A stretch of DNA of 64,000 bases from Rana temporaria (lineage: Eukaryota; Chordata; Amphibia; Anura; Ranidae), in contig NC_053497.1 of NCBI RefSeq assembly GCF_905171775.1, positions 35,918,264-35,982,263 on the forward strand. The letters run 5' to 3'. The notes under the pieces were generated by a model that saw only the letters and a list, made by a program, of their open reading frames with translations, did not search any database and was not told the DNA's origin. The position numbers and the translations under genes were made by a program. Below are positions 1 through 9,875 of this stretch, piece by piece. The stretch's first letter is position 1. Every line of letters begins with the position of its first letter.

Positions 1-1572
1 ACATAAACTCTGATATTTATTTATTTTTCCCTTCAAACTAGGCAAAGTTGAGGATGTTTACACTGGGAGTCGGATTTCAAGCTAGCACTCACTCCTGTAA
101 ACCACCACAGCCTGTAACCTGATCTGCTGTTAATGACCTCTAAGGGAAAACATCTGTCCCCCCCCATGCTTGGAGCAGATTGTACAAGTTTTAGACCATA
201 TACAATCCAATCGAATTGCATCGTTTTTCTCATTTTTAACTCTTTTTCAAAAATTTTAAAACATATTTGGTTTGTACATCTGCCAAAAATCATGTACACC
301 ACATTATAACATGACATTCCTTAACTTCCAATAGCGACAAAAGATCGCTTAGAGGACAAATCTCATGAAATCCACTGACCAGTCCCTGCGCATGAACCGA
401 CCATTGTTTTCTACTGATAAAGTCACTCATAATTACTCACAATCTATATTTTATCAGAAATGTCATTTTATAATAACTTTTAACACTTGTTTATTTTTTA
501 ATTTTATTTTTACAATTTTTATAATAATATTTTTTATAAAGTTTTTTAGATTGAACATAACTTTCATATTTTAATATTTTTCCTGGGGAACCTTATAATA
601 AACCAAACCCAAGTTTAGAATCTGTTGTAAACATTGCTCAAACCTCTACTTATTAATTCTTACAACCAGATCTGTAGGATTTCAGTTAAATATAAAATAC
701 CATGTTGTTTATCATAGACTGAATTGTATACAATTCTTCACACAATCTCAATCAACAATTTTCCCATTAAACCTTTGTTCTAATCCCATGCATGTTTTGA
801 CATGTCATAATACATTTTCAGTTGTTGGGGTAAACATATTCATAAACATTTACAGGCAGAATTAAACTTAATTATCTCATTAAAGAACTTCTTTACACTC
901 TGACATGAATTAACTAATTACCCTATGTAACCGGGACCCCCCTTTGAGATATTCCAACCCACAAACCCCAGTGGTCACAATCCCATGTATTTGAAAAAAA
1001 GATATATAATTTCATTCAGGTTTGGGCACAGTCCATAATATCACTCATCTTCCAGAGAATATTTTCGAAGGAACCTCTTAATCATCACCCAGGGGATATT
1101 GGTAATTATCGGTACCTACATCAGAAATGTGAGAAAAACTCGTACAGGGATATTAGTTACCTATTTTCAAAAGCGGTCACATAATCATAGCTCATAACAA
1201 TCTAATCTAGAGACTGTCTCAAACAAGATTTCAGAAAGGGATAATGTATTGAATGCTCCCCCCTTGGGGCCACTTACCCACTTAACCCTGAGGATGGCAT
1301 GGCACAGCATGTGGAATAAAACCATTTAAATGTACTATGTAAAATGTTCTACTGTTCCAATGTGATACCCAGAATCTCCTCATCCCTCATTTGTGACTTG
1401 TGAACACAGCTTCTGTAGTCATGAACGCCAGGATTTACACACTCTCTCTACCGCTTTTGGGCACCCCATGAGGTCAAAGCATTGAGGTCGGGGCACACAT
1501 GACAGCATATGAGCGGATTCTACCTTCAGGTAGGTCTGCCACTCCCATCTACATCATTCTCCTCCCTTACGT

Positions 1573-1618
1573 GTCTGTCCAGCGAAGTGGCATTGTAGTT
1601 ACCCCCCCCTGGACAGAC
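1573..1618. repeat. Short hairpin
   Basis: GTCTGTCCAG at 1573-1582 is the exact reverse complement of CTGGACAGAC at 1609-1618, giving a 10-bp stem with a 26-base loop. No function is evident. Confidence 0.5.
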
Positions 1619-2589
1619 TAAGGAGGGCATGAAGAAGAAGGCCCGTGGGCCGGAGGGCACAGAATCCAGTATGGGCAGCGGGCAGCGGGCAGGAGGCGAC
1701 ACCATATGCGTTCAGAACGAGGCAAAGCCTTCAGCAGGGAAGAGCATCCGGGCAGGCCCATGCTTCCTCCAGCGGGGCATACAGTTGGGCAGAACGTGAG
1801 GGGAAAGAAGGGGCACGGCCTCAAGCAGTCGGGCGGGGCCCATGCTTCCAGCAGGCATCGTGGGCAGAACATGAGGGAAACGAAAAGACAATAACAGGCC
1901 CTGGGTATCACATTATAAATTTCAAAACTGGCAAAAAGCCCTCTATGTATCAAGTCAAAATACAGTGCATGGCATCGTCAGTGTAAGTGTAAGTGGGCAA
2001 CCCAGATGGGACAGGTCCCCACAGAACACGCATTCAATCCATCCGATTAAAAGGATAAAAAACGGGACGAAATAATTCACCTAAATTAATTCTCTGTAGA
2101 AGATTTTAACTGTAAAATAAAGACTTAACAATTGCTTATTATGTGCATCAAATGTCTGTTCCATATTTTTTAAACCTCAGGAGAAATATCCCATTATTTA
2201 CTGATTACCGTTTATTAATTGCGACAAAGCAACTGAAATCGTAGACCCTAACGGACATAGACAGTGCAATATCCCAAGTCAACCTTTTGTTAAAAAAAAC
2301 TCTGTGTTACAAAAAAACTGTCTCCTAGGTTGTCGTCCCTGGGGGGGAAGAGGGGGGCTATCCTCCAACTTGCAAATGTGGCAGAGCTCAGGGCGGGCAG
2401 GATGCAGGGGTCTGGACCTCCCACATTCCTCACACACCCAGTTCTATCCCCCCACCAGGGAGGGGGCAGGAGTATATATTATATCAGGGAGGCATCCCAG
2501 AAATATAAAAAAAAAAACAGCAAAAATAATAATAAGAAGAATTCATTCACCACTTGCCAACAAGGAATTGGGAAAAGGGATCAATGAAT

Positions 2590-3112
2590 TTCAATGGGAA
2601 GAAGAAAAAAAGGGTTGAAGAAAGGAGAAAGAAATAAGAAAGAAAGAGTTCGATTCCAGCACAGAGTTGAGAACCCAAACGAAAAGTGCATGCAAAGAAA
2701 GACACCATAAGTTATATGTTACAGACACAATGTACCATTAGACGCAATCAAATCACTTCTAGCACAGTCAGTACAATCAGCATGCTACATAGAGGGAGGG
2801 GAAGATAGGGGGCTGTGTAGTAGGCAGCAAAGAAAGGGTTGGACGGGAGGATCTAAGAAGAAAATGGTGGAGAGGGGAGGAGCTATGAAAAAAAAGCGGC
2901 AAAGATTTGGAGAAGACGGGAGGATCTAAGAAGAAGATTGCGGAGGGGGGGGGGGTGGTTATGAAAAAGGGAGAAGAAAGGGAGGAGCTAAGAAAAAGAT
3001 GGCAGAGGGGGGAGGAGCTTTTCAGAAAAGGCGGGAAAAATCTAAAGCCAAAGAAAAGCAAAATGGAAGACGAAGAAGAAGGGGAGTCAGAAGTTATAAA
3101 GAAAAACGTCAG
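2590..3112. repeat. Purine-rich tract with loose tandem repeats
   Basis: The plus strand is almost all A and G for about 520 bases. Phrases such as GGAGGAGCTA and GATCTAAGAAGAA recur every 50-60 bases. The strand asymmetry suits H-DNA or triplex formation; the open frames across it are composition artefacts. Confidence 0.6.
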
Positions 3113-3937
3113 ACTTCTGTAGATGAAAAACAAAAGTCAGTGCCAACAGCAGTCAATACATACAACAAGAAAGCCAGGTATTCTATTCAGTCAAACACAG
3201 TTATCCAGCATAATAAAAACACATACATACTGAGAAAGACAAAAGGATCATCCCAGCAAAAAAAATTAACTAGGAAAGGCACAGAAATGAAAAAAGTTTC
3301 CTGTTCAGACTGCAAAGAGTTAAGACTGCTAGGCAGAAAACCCTTAATTGGTATCCAGCTGTGATGAAAAGCAAAAGGTTTCAGGTCACAAATTAGCACA
3401 GTTAGCAGAACAAGAAGCCAGACACAGAATTTAGCAGCCTTTGTCCAGATAAAGGGTTAAGTAAGCTAGCTATTGCAAGCCAGCTGTAACAAAAGGCAGA
3501 AGTGTAAGGGAAAAAGCAATTTAAGACACACAAATGTACACAAATAGCCAGCTAGCAGAAGCCACACAAAAACGACCTCCTCCAGCTCAGCCCCCACCTT
3601 TCCTAGCACAGGGAAGTTGAGTAAACAAAAATCCCCGCGTTATTCAAAGCAAGGACAAAATGTGGAAAAGCTGACTCAATATCTCACCACAGACATACTC
3701 AAATAAACCCCAGAATCCCAGTTCCCCAATTAATCTAAACAAGGAGGTTTGGAATATTTTTACACAAGCATAAAATAAAACAAACCCATATCTTCGCAGC
3801 CAACTTCCTTAGAGCTGTCCCAGGCTCAACCCAGCCAGCATGCACTCCCCGTGCACACCCCTTTATCACATCGGCTTAATCCGAGACGATGCACGACCAG
3901 TACCTTAACTTAGTAGGCCGATTTCACACACAGTCAA

Positions 3938-4040
3938 ACAACCCACAAGCTCACCCTTCTACACACAGGCAGCAAACAACCCACAAGCTCACACCCTTCT
4001 ACTCAAGCTACTCGCACCCTTCTACTCACAGGCAGCAAGA
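3938..4040. repeat. Short tandem repeat
   Basis: The phrases CAACCCACAAGCTCAC, CCCTTCTAC and CAGGCAGCAA recur two or three times in 100 bases. Confidence 0.6.
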
Positions 4041-4055
4041 CACCAAAAAAAATTA

Positions 4056-4357
4056 ATAGCAGTGAATCAGCACAAACCGGGGTTCGCTTCTGGACCAGAA
4101 TTATACCGTCTGTTTCAAAGGCTCGGAATTTGTAGACAAACTAGATGGGAATAGAGGCCGTCCAGCCTGTAACACGGTGTAAGGGAGCCAAAAAAAACTC
4201 GCACTTACCGTGTTTAGGGGTTCATGACGCCCCTTTCAATGGTAGACGGTCCCTCAATTCTCAGCCAGTTTCTTGTGCGTCCACAAAGTCTGTCCTTGAA
4301 GTCCAAAAGAAGCACGTTGGGCCCAATTGATTTAGATTTGTAATGATTCACTGCTAT
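4056..4357. mobile_element. Candidate small terminal-inverted-repeat element
   Basis: ATAGCAGTGAATCA at 4056-4069 is perfectly inverted at 4344-4357. A 14-bp exact inverted match within 300 bp is unlikely by chance. No clear target duplication and no coding region are visible, so a MITE is only one explanation. Confidence 0.25.
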
Positions 4358-4385
4358 AATCTGTGGAAATAAGCAAAGACAAACG

Positions 4386-4386
<1 letters not shown>

Positions 4387-4421
<35 letters not shown>
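4387..4421. repeat. (CA)n microsatellite
   Basis: Uninterrupted CA dinucleotides for about 35 bases. Confidence 0.95.
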
Positions 4422-4422
<1 letters not shown>

Positions 4423-4965
4423 CTTCTTGTGGTCTGGAGCTGAAGTGCACAGCAGGAAGATGAGAGAAGAGAAGAACAGACAGATGCACACACAGAGAAT
4501 GTTGTAAAAGAATGAAAAAGGAGAGAGAGGCGGGCCTTCTCCTCTTAGATTTATTGACTTCATGATGTCACAAAATACACACCCATCAATCCCTCCCCAT
4601 CACCCTTGTGAGTCTTTTATTGGCCAGTTCATAGAAGGGTGGTTTCTCCTCACAAGTCCATTTCATGTTCTTCCAAAAGTCATACAGGCTCCTTCTGGGG
4701 TCTGTAAAAGTCAGGATGTGGGGGATGGGAAGGCTTTTCCTGTTACAACTGAGGAATCCAGGAGGGAGGGGGGACACAGAGTGAGTGAGTGGATGGAGTT
4801 GCTTTTTGATTTCAACAGCTCTCTCTGTATGTCCATCCAAGTTAAAATATACTTTAAGAACATATCTGACAAAATCTGAAGAATCATTTCAAGGAAAATA
4901 TACACTCCATTTCAGTGGTTCTAATCATAACACAAAAATATTCATTTTAGTTTCACGTCTATCAC

Positions 4966-5330
4966 ATAGAGAGCGACAACCATCCCATACCGTATATAGA
5001 AGGCGAGAGAGCAACAACCGTCCCATACCGTATATAGGGGGCGAGAGAGCGACAACCATCCCATACCGTATATAGAGGGCGAGAGAGCGACAACCGTCCC
5101 ATACCGTATATAGAGGGCGAGAGAGCGACAACCATCCCATACCGTATATAAAGGGCGAGAGAGCGACAACCGCCCCATACCGTATATAGAGGGCGAGAGA
5201 GCGACAACCGTCCCATACCGTATATACAGGGCGAGAGAGCGACAACCGCCCCATACTGTATATAGAGGGCGAGAGAGCGACAACCGTCCCATACCGTATA
5301 TAGAGGGCGAGAGAGGGACAACTGCCCCAT
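4966..5330. repeat. 38-bp satellite array, contig 1 copy
   Basis: About nine and a half tandem copies of a 38-bp unit containing GAGAGCGACAACCGTCCC and ATACCGTATATAGAGGGC. Single-base variants (CCATCCC, CCGCCCC, ATACAGGG) mark individual units and recur in the same order at the end of the second array at 46590-46953, tying the two loci together. Because 38 is not a multiple of three, all frames are traversed and the apparent proteins are meaningless. Confidence 0.95.
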
Positions 5331-5374
5331 ACTTTGCTACACTTTCCATTTGGAATAAATGAAGAATATAGTTT

Positions 5375-5495
5375 GGTGGTGAAAGGGTTAAATCTCATTG
5401 ACAATAACATGTTCTTCCCGGAGCCGTACCCCTATTAGATCCGTATTCTGATCCTACAGCCTGAATTCACAAAGTTCACACACAAGGACGCGGCT
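5375..5495 (+). repeat. Direct repeat unit, partner at 7140-7239
   Basis: The block running from the GAAAGGGTTAAATCTCAT motif through CAGCCTGAATTCACAAAG to the GGACG(C/T)GGC segment recurs with few differences at 7140-7239. The second copy holds the L1 target site. The pair brackets a MITE and a degenerate motif array, so the stretch between may be an old local duplication. Confidence 0.7.
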
Positions 5496-5539
5496 CCTCT
5501 AACCCCCTCACCCCCCCCCGAGCCTCTTCCTGAGATTTG

Positions 5540-5660
5540 CTGTTTACAAGTTAAAATATTTTTATCTTGCTCGAAAATTTACTTAGAACCCCCAAACATT
5601 ATACATTATTTTCTTACACCCTAGAGAATAAAATGGCGGTGGTTGAAATACTTTCTGTCA
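5540..5660 (+). repeat. Fragment of a dispersed repeat
   Basis: The segment with AGAACCCCCAAACATTATA and AATAAAATGGCGG resembles a repeat I recall as widespread in ranid genomes. This is recollection, not a search result. There is no coding potential beyond short open frames. Confidence 0.35.
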
Positions 5661-5852
5661 CGCCGTATTTGCGCCCATTGATGACACTCGTCTCCCAGGA
5701 GGCATTGCAAACAGGAAATGATGTGATAATAAAGAGGATTTTCTTTATTTATAAAGTAACATACGGGGAGAAATGGGGGATTGTCAGTGAAAGGGTTAAA
5801 AACGAAAAGGAATAACAATTATGATTTAGTAGTGAAAGAGTTAAAAAAACTT

Positions 5853-6554
5853 GGGGCCAGATTCTCATACATTTACGTTGCTCCTGGGTAGCGTTACGTA
5901 TGTGATTTACGTTACACCGCCGCAGGTTTACAGCCTGATTCTCAGAACACTTACCTGCAAACTTGCGGCGGTGTATCGTTAAATGGGCACCATTTAAATT
6001 AGGGGGCACCATTTAAATTAGGCGCGCTCCCGCGCCGAGCGTACTGCGCATGCTTCGTCGGGTAAATTACCCGACGTGCATTGCGCTAAATGACGTCGCC
6101 CTGACGTCATTTGCTTAGACGTTTACGTAAATGGCGTCCAGCGCCATTCACGGACGTCTTACGCAAACAACGTAATTTTCTTTAAATTTGACGCGGGAAC
6201 GACGGCCATACTTAACATTGGTTGCCCCTCCTAATAGCAGGGGCAACCTTACGCGTCGCGTACGCTACGGAAACGACGTAAATTCTCAGCGGCGACCGCG
6301 CGTATGTTCGGGAATCTCGCGTAATTACCTCATTTGCATAGACGACGGGGAAAACGACGATGCGACACCTAGCGGCGGGAAAAAAAATTGCTTTTAAGAA
6401 CTGACAGCGTAAGAGCCTTACGCCTGTCAGATCTAATGGGTATCTATGCGTAACTGATTCTGAGAATCAGTCGCATAGATACCCGGGGCCAGATGAGGAG
6501 TTACGACGGCGCAAATGGTGTTGCGCCATCGTAACGCCTTTGAGAATCTGGGCC
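5853..6554. mobile_element. Palindromic MITE of about 700 bp
   Basis: The ends are inverted: GGCCAGATTCTCA near 5855 and TGAGAATCTGGGCC at 6541-6554. The interior contains further inverted segments, for example GGGTATCTATGCG near 6439 against CGCATAGATACCC near 6471, and is rich in CG, unlike its AT-rich surroundings. It has no transposase. Terminal and subterminal palindromes without coding capacity are typical of nonautonomous DNA transposons. The second contig carries the same element at 47477-48179. Confidence 0.75.
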
Positions 6555-7165
6555 AAAGTTTGGCGCTGAAAGGGTTAAAAAAGATGAAAGGCTTAAAATA
6601 AAATAAAAATTATTGGTTTGGCAGTGAAAGGGTTAAAAACGGGGAGGTGGAGGGTTATAAAAAATAATAATAATAATTTGGCTTTGGTACTGAAAAGGTT
6701 AAAAAAAATTAAAGGATTAAAAAATAAATCTTGGTTTGGCAAAGAAAGGGTTCATATATGAAAGGGAAAACATTCCACCTGGACATTAAAGGGTTAAAGT
6801 GTGTGTGTGTGGGGGGGGGGATATGATTTGGCAGTGAAAGGGTTAAAAATGGGGAGGGGGAGGGGTTTATCAAAAACATTTGGTTTTGGCAATGAAAGGG
6901 TTAAAAAAAATGAAAGGATTAAAATAAATCTTGGTTTGGCAAAGAAAGGGTTCATATATGAAAGGGAAAACATTCCACCTGGCAGTGAAAGGGTAAAAAA
7001 AAAACGAGGAGGGTTAAAAAATTTGGTTTGGCGCTGAAAGTGTTAAAAACGAAAAGAAAGACATTGTGATTTGGCGGTGAAAGGGTTACAAATGTAGAAA
7101 CAATTGGGGTGTAATAATAATAATAATGAAGAGATCTGGGACTGAAAGGGTTAAATCTCATCCAC
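6555..7165. repeat. Degenerate array of a GAAAGGGTTAAA motif
   Basis: The phrase TTTGGCAGTGAAAGGGTTAA, in full or degenerate form, recurs about a dozen times between A-rich spacers, with one larger duplicated block containing CATTCCACCTGG. A TG/G run at about 6800-6820 differs in length from contig 2 (48424-48464). No gene is seen. Confidence 0.7.
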
Positions 7166-7224
7166 GAGAACATCTTCTATGAGATCCGTATTCTGATCCT
7201 ACAGCCTGAATTCACAAAGTTCAC

Positions 7225-7239
7225 AAATAAGGACGTGGC
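7225..7239 (+). repeat. L1 target-site duplication, left copy
   Basis: AAATAAGGACGTGGC directly precedes the L1 5' end. The same 15 bases follow the poly(A) tail and occur once, uninterrupted, at 48871-48885. Confidence 0.95.
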
Positions 7240-7462
7240 GGGGGCGTGGTCTAGCCGAGCTCAGGTATGGCAGCTTGAACGGAAAGCTCCCGCCGCCACG
7301 GACGAAGCTTTGAACATATAGGCGCCGGTAAGAGGACCGATCATCCCATATTGGCCACTTGACATCCCGTAACCCCAGGGAATCTTTTGATACCATTTTT
7401 ACCCGAAACGGAGGACTCTTGGGGCAATTACCACTACTTGATCTGTTCAGCCCTATACCGCA

Positions 7463-8494
7463 ATGGCGGAATCACAGAATCTCCCCCTTGGGAACAACGG
7501 AGCTCATTTACTGGGAATTAATCAAATTCCCACATACGGTGATCGAGTACCGGCAACCAAGAGCGAGGTACAACGAAATCTAAACCTGGATGATTTAAAC
7601 TTGGTTGCGGCAGACATAAAAACCACGCTGACAGCTGTCATTACAAAACTGAGTGTGGAGATCCGCGCAGTTACAGCGCGAGTACAAGAGGTGGAATTAC
7701 ATACTGCGCAACAAGGAGCAGCGCTGCGTCATGTAAATTCTAAAGTTAATGCCAATACCCTACACCTTAGGGAATTGAATCGCCAAGTAGAGGAATTGGA
7801 AAATCGCAGCAGGAGGCATAATGTGAGAGTGAGGGGACTCCCAGAATCGGTGGAGGCAGATCAAATTACTCCAATAATAACTGGAATTTTTAACAACTTA
7901 TTAGGACGTCCTCCGCAGACTACCATCAATATGGAGCGCATCCATAGAGCGCTTCGACCGAGAGGCAAACCATCTGATCCCCCCAGAGACATAATCTGTC
8001 ACATAGACGATTTCTTACTTAAGGAAAACATACTCAGAAATGCTAGACTAAGAACTAAATACGTGTATGAAGGAAACGTCATCTCCTTTTATCAAGACTT
8101 GTCTCATATTACCCTGCAGAATAGGAGGGATGTGAAACCACTCCTAGACAAATTGCGTGACAAGGGGATCATATACAAATGGAAGTTCCCATTCGGTCTA
8201 CAAGCCAATAATCAGGGTCACATTGCGGTTCTGAGAGTACCGGAGGACCTACGGTCATTCTGCAAAACGATGGATATAGAGTATATGGATTTGCCAAATT
8301 GGTATGCAGACTTTAGAGCTAAGACTCCCGCAAAAGACGAAGCTAGAGATGATCTGATGGAAACATCCTCCTCCAGGGTCCGGAGACGACGTTCCCAATC
8401 ATCGGACGACAGACAGCCACCCGGCGCAGATTCGGTGAACGATCCTCGAGCTACAACTACACCTAAGCCCAGGAGGGCGAGGAAAGAATATTAA
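7463..8494 (+). CDS. L1 ORF1 protein, RNA-binding chaperone
   Basis: 343 residues, about the usual length for L1 ORF1p (human about 338). Family members trimerise through a coiled coil, coat the L1 RNA and act as nucleic-acid chaperones in the ribonucleoprotein. Visible here are a heptad-rich segment at about residues 35-113, then RSRRHNVRVRGLPE from about residue 116, the conserved entry to the RRM-like domain. ERIHRALRPR and RDIICHIDDFLLKENIL follow (about 155-195), and the C-terminal domain runs to about 285. The tail is basic and serine-rich (RVRRRRSQSS). The ATG at 7463 is the first in frame and leaves a complete coiled coil. No stop or frameshift is seen, so it is probably functional. 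Confidence 0.93.
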   Translation: MAESQNLPLGNNGAHLLGINQIPTYGDRVPATKSEVQRNLNLDDLNLVAADIKTTLTAVITKLSVEIRAVTARVQEVELHTAQQGAALRHVNSKVNANTLHLRELNRQVEELENRSRRHNVRVRGLPESVEADQITPIITGIFNNLLGRPPQTTINMERIHRALRPRGKPSDPPRDIICHIDDFLLKENILRNARLRTKYVYEGNVISFYQDLSHITLQNRRDVKPLLDKLRDKGIIYKWKFPFGLQANNQGHIAVLRVPEDLRSFCKTMDIEYMDLPNWYADFRAKTPAKDEARDDLMETSSSRVRRRRSQSSDDRQPPGADSVNDPRATTTPKPRRARKEY

Positions 8495-8640
8495 TAATTT
8501 GAATTGTTTTGTTTTACTTAAGCCTAGAACTGTTTTCCGTTCTCCCTTTTCTCCTAATTTTCACATTAATTCTAGGTATAATATCTGAAGGGTTATTGAA
8601 AAGTAACTTCGTTTATACTGGCAGGGCACTTTTCAAATAA

Positions 8641-9549
8641 TATGTCTTATTTCTTGACGTATTAGGTTTAAAGCGCCCTTTTATATCCACATTTTCTAGA
8701 CTACCAGTTATACCAGTCTTGTGCATTATTTTCCTTTAGTGAACCCAATTTGCATTATAGCAATGAATTCCCTGCATTGGCAATGTGTTTGTTTACACAC
8801 AAGCTGATGGTCGGCATGACTACCAGTTATGTGATAATCAAACTGAGTGAGATGACCTGTACATGTACGCATCACTCGTGGTTCTTGTTCAATATATGTT
8901 TATCTATTTTTCAGTAGGGTGAATGGTTAACTTTTGTAATATATATGTCTTATTTCTTGACATATTAGGTTTAAAGCACCCTTTTAAATCCACACTTTCT
9001 GGACTACTAGTTATACCAGTCTTGTGCATTATTTTCCTTTAGTGAACCCAATTTGCATTATAGCAATGAATTCCCTGCATTGGCAATGTGTTTGTTTACA
9101 CAGAAGCTGATGGTCGGCATGACTACCAGTTATGTGATAATCAAACTGAGTGAGATGACCTGTACATGTACGCATCACTCGTGTTTCTTGTTCAATATAT
9201 GTTTATCTATTTTTCAGTAGGGTGAATGGTTAACTTTTGTAATATATATGTCTTATTTCTTGACATATTAGGTTTAAAGCACCCTTTTATATCCACACTT
9301 TCTGGACTACTAGTTATACCAGTCTTGTGCATTATTTTCCTTTAGTGAACCCAATTTGCATTATAGCAATGAATTCCCTGCATTGGCAATGTGTTTGTTT
9401 ACACACAAGCTGATGGTCGGCATGACTACCAGTTATGTGATAATCAAACTGAGTGAGATGACCTGTACATGTACGCAACACTTGTGGTTCTTGTTCAATA
9501 TATGTTTATCTATTTTTCAGTAGGGTGAATGGCTAACTTTTGTAATATA
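8641..9549 (+). repeat. Three tandem 303-bp repeats between L1 ORF1 and ORF2
   Basis: The phrase TATGTCTTATTTCTTGAC starts at 8641, 8944 and 9247, an exact 303-bp spacing. Units 2 and 3 are almost identical (GACATATTAGG, CACCC); unit 1 is slightly diverged (GACGTATTAGG, CGCCC). No open frame spans it. Tandem units inside LINEs are usually in the 5' UTR and carry promoter activity; here they lie between the frames. Confidence 0.95.
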
Positions 9550-9801
9550 TATGTGCCTCTTACGGTAAATATTTATTATATACACAGTTGTGGCGGCGGG
9601 TAGTGATTTAGTCCTGTTGTTGATTTTGGACTTAGTTAGATTTCAACCCCCAAGTAGCAACAATCTTTGCCTATCTCACCTTTTAGGTATAGGGCATAGA
9701 GACATTGTTACATATTATATTTTGGTTTCTATCCTCCTTCAGGAGGTTTCAAAGATACAGTAGATTATCTCTTTTTATTATTTCATTTTTGTTATTTTTC
9801 T

Positions 9802-9842
9802 TCCCCCCCTTTTTTTTTTTTTTTTCTTTCCCCTTCTTCCAG
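9802..9842 (+). promoter_or_regulatory. Polypyrimidine tract ending in AG just before ORF2
   Basis: A run of about 40 pyrimidines ends CTTCTTCCAG at 9842, 33 bases before the ORF2 start. It has the form of a strong 3' splice acceptor and could also promote internal ribosome entry. A CAG/GTATGG donor-like site lies in the 5' UTR at 7262-7270. Use of either is inference. Confidence 0.4.
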
Positions 9843-9875
9843 ATCTGATCATTCAATTCTATTCTATTTACTGAA

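Larger units (their letters stand above)
1..4965. other. Intergenic sequence without recognisable gene
   Basis: AT-rich DNA with only short, unconvincing open frames; none shows a domain or codon pattern that I recognise. It contains a small hairpin, a purine-rich tract, short tandem repeats and a CA microsatellite, listed separately. Read on the minus strand, 4930-4200 has AATAAA-like signals and a GTAAGT donor-like site, which could be remains of a long terminal repeat, but no coding region supports this. Confidence 0.6.

Noticed and set aside
2304..3364. Lysine/glutamate-rich coding regions
   Set aside because: They come from a purine-rich tract; no start context, splice pattern or known motif.
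4070..4930. A retroviral long terminal repeat on the minus strand
   Set aside because: AATAAA-like and donor-like signals occur, but no paired repeat, primer-binding site or coding region could be shown.
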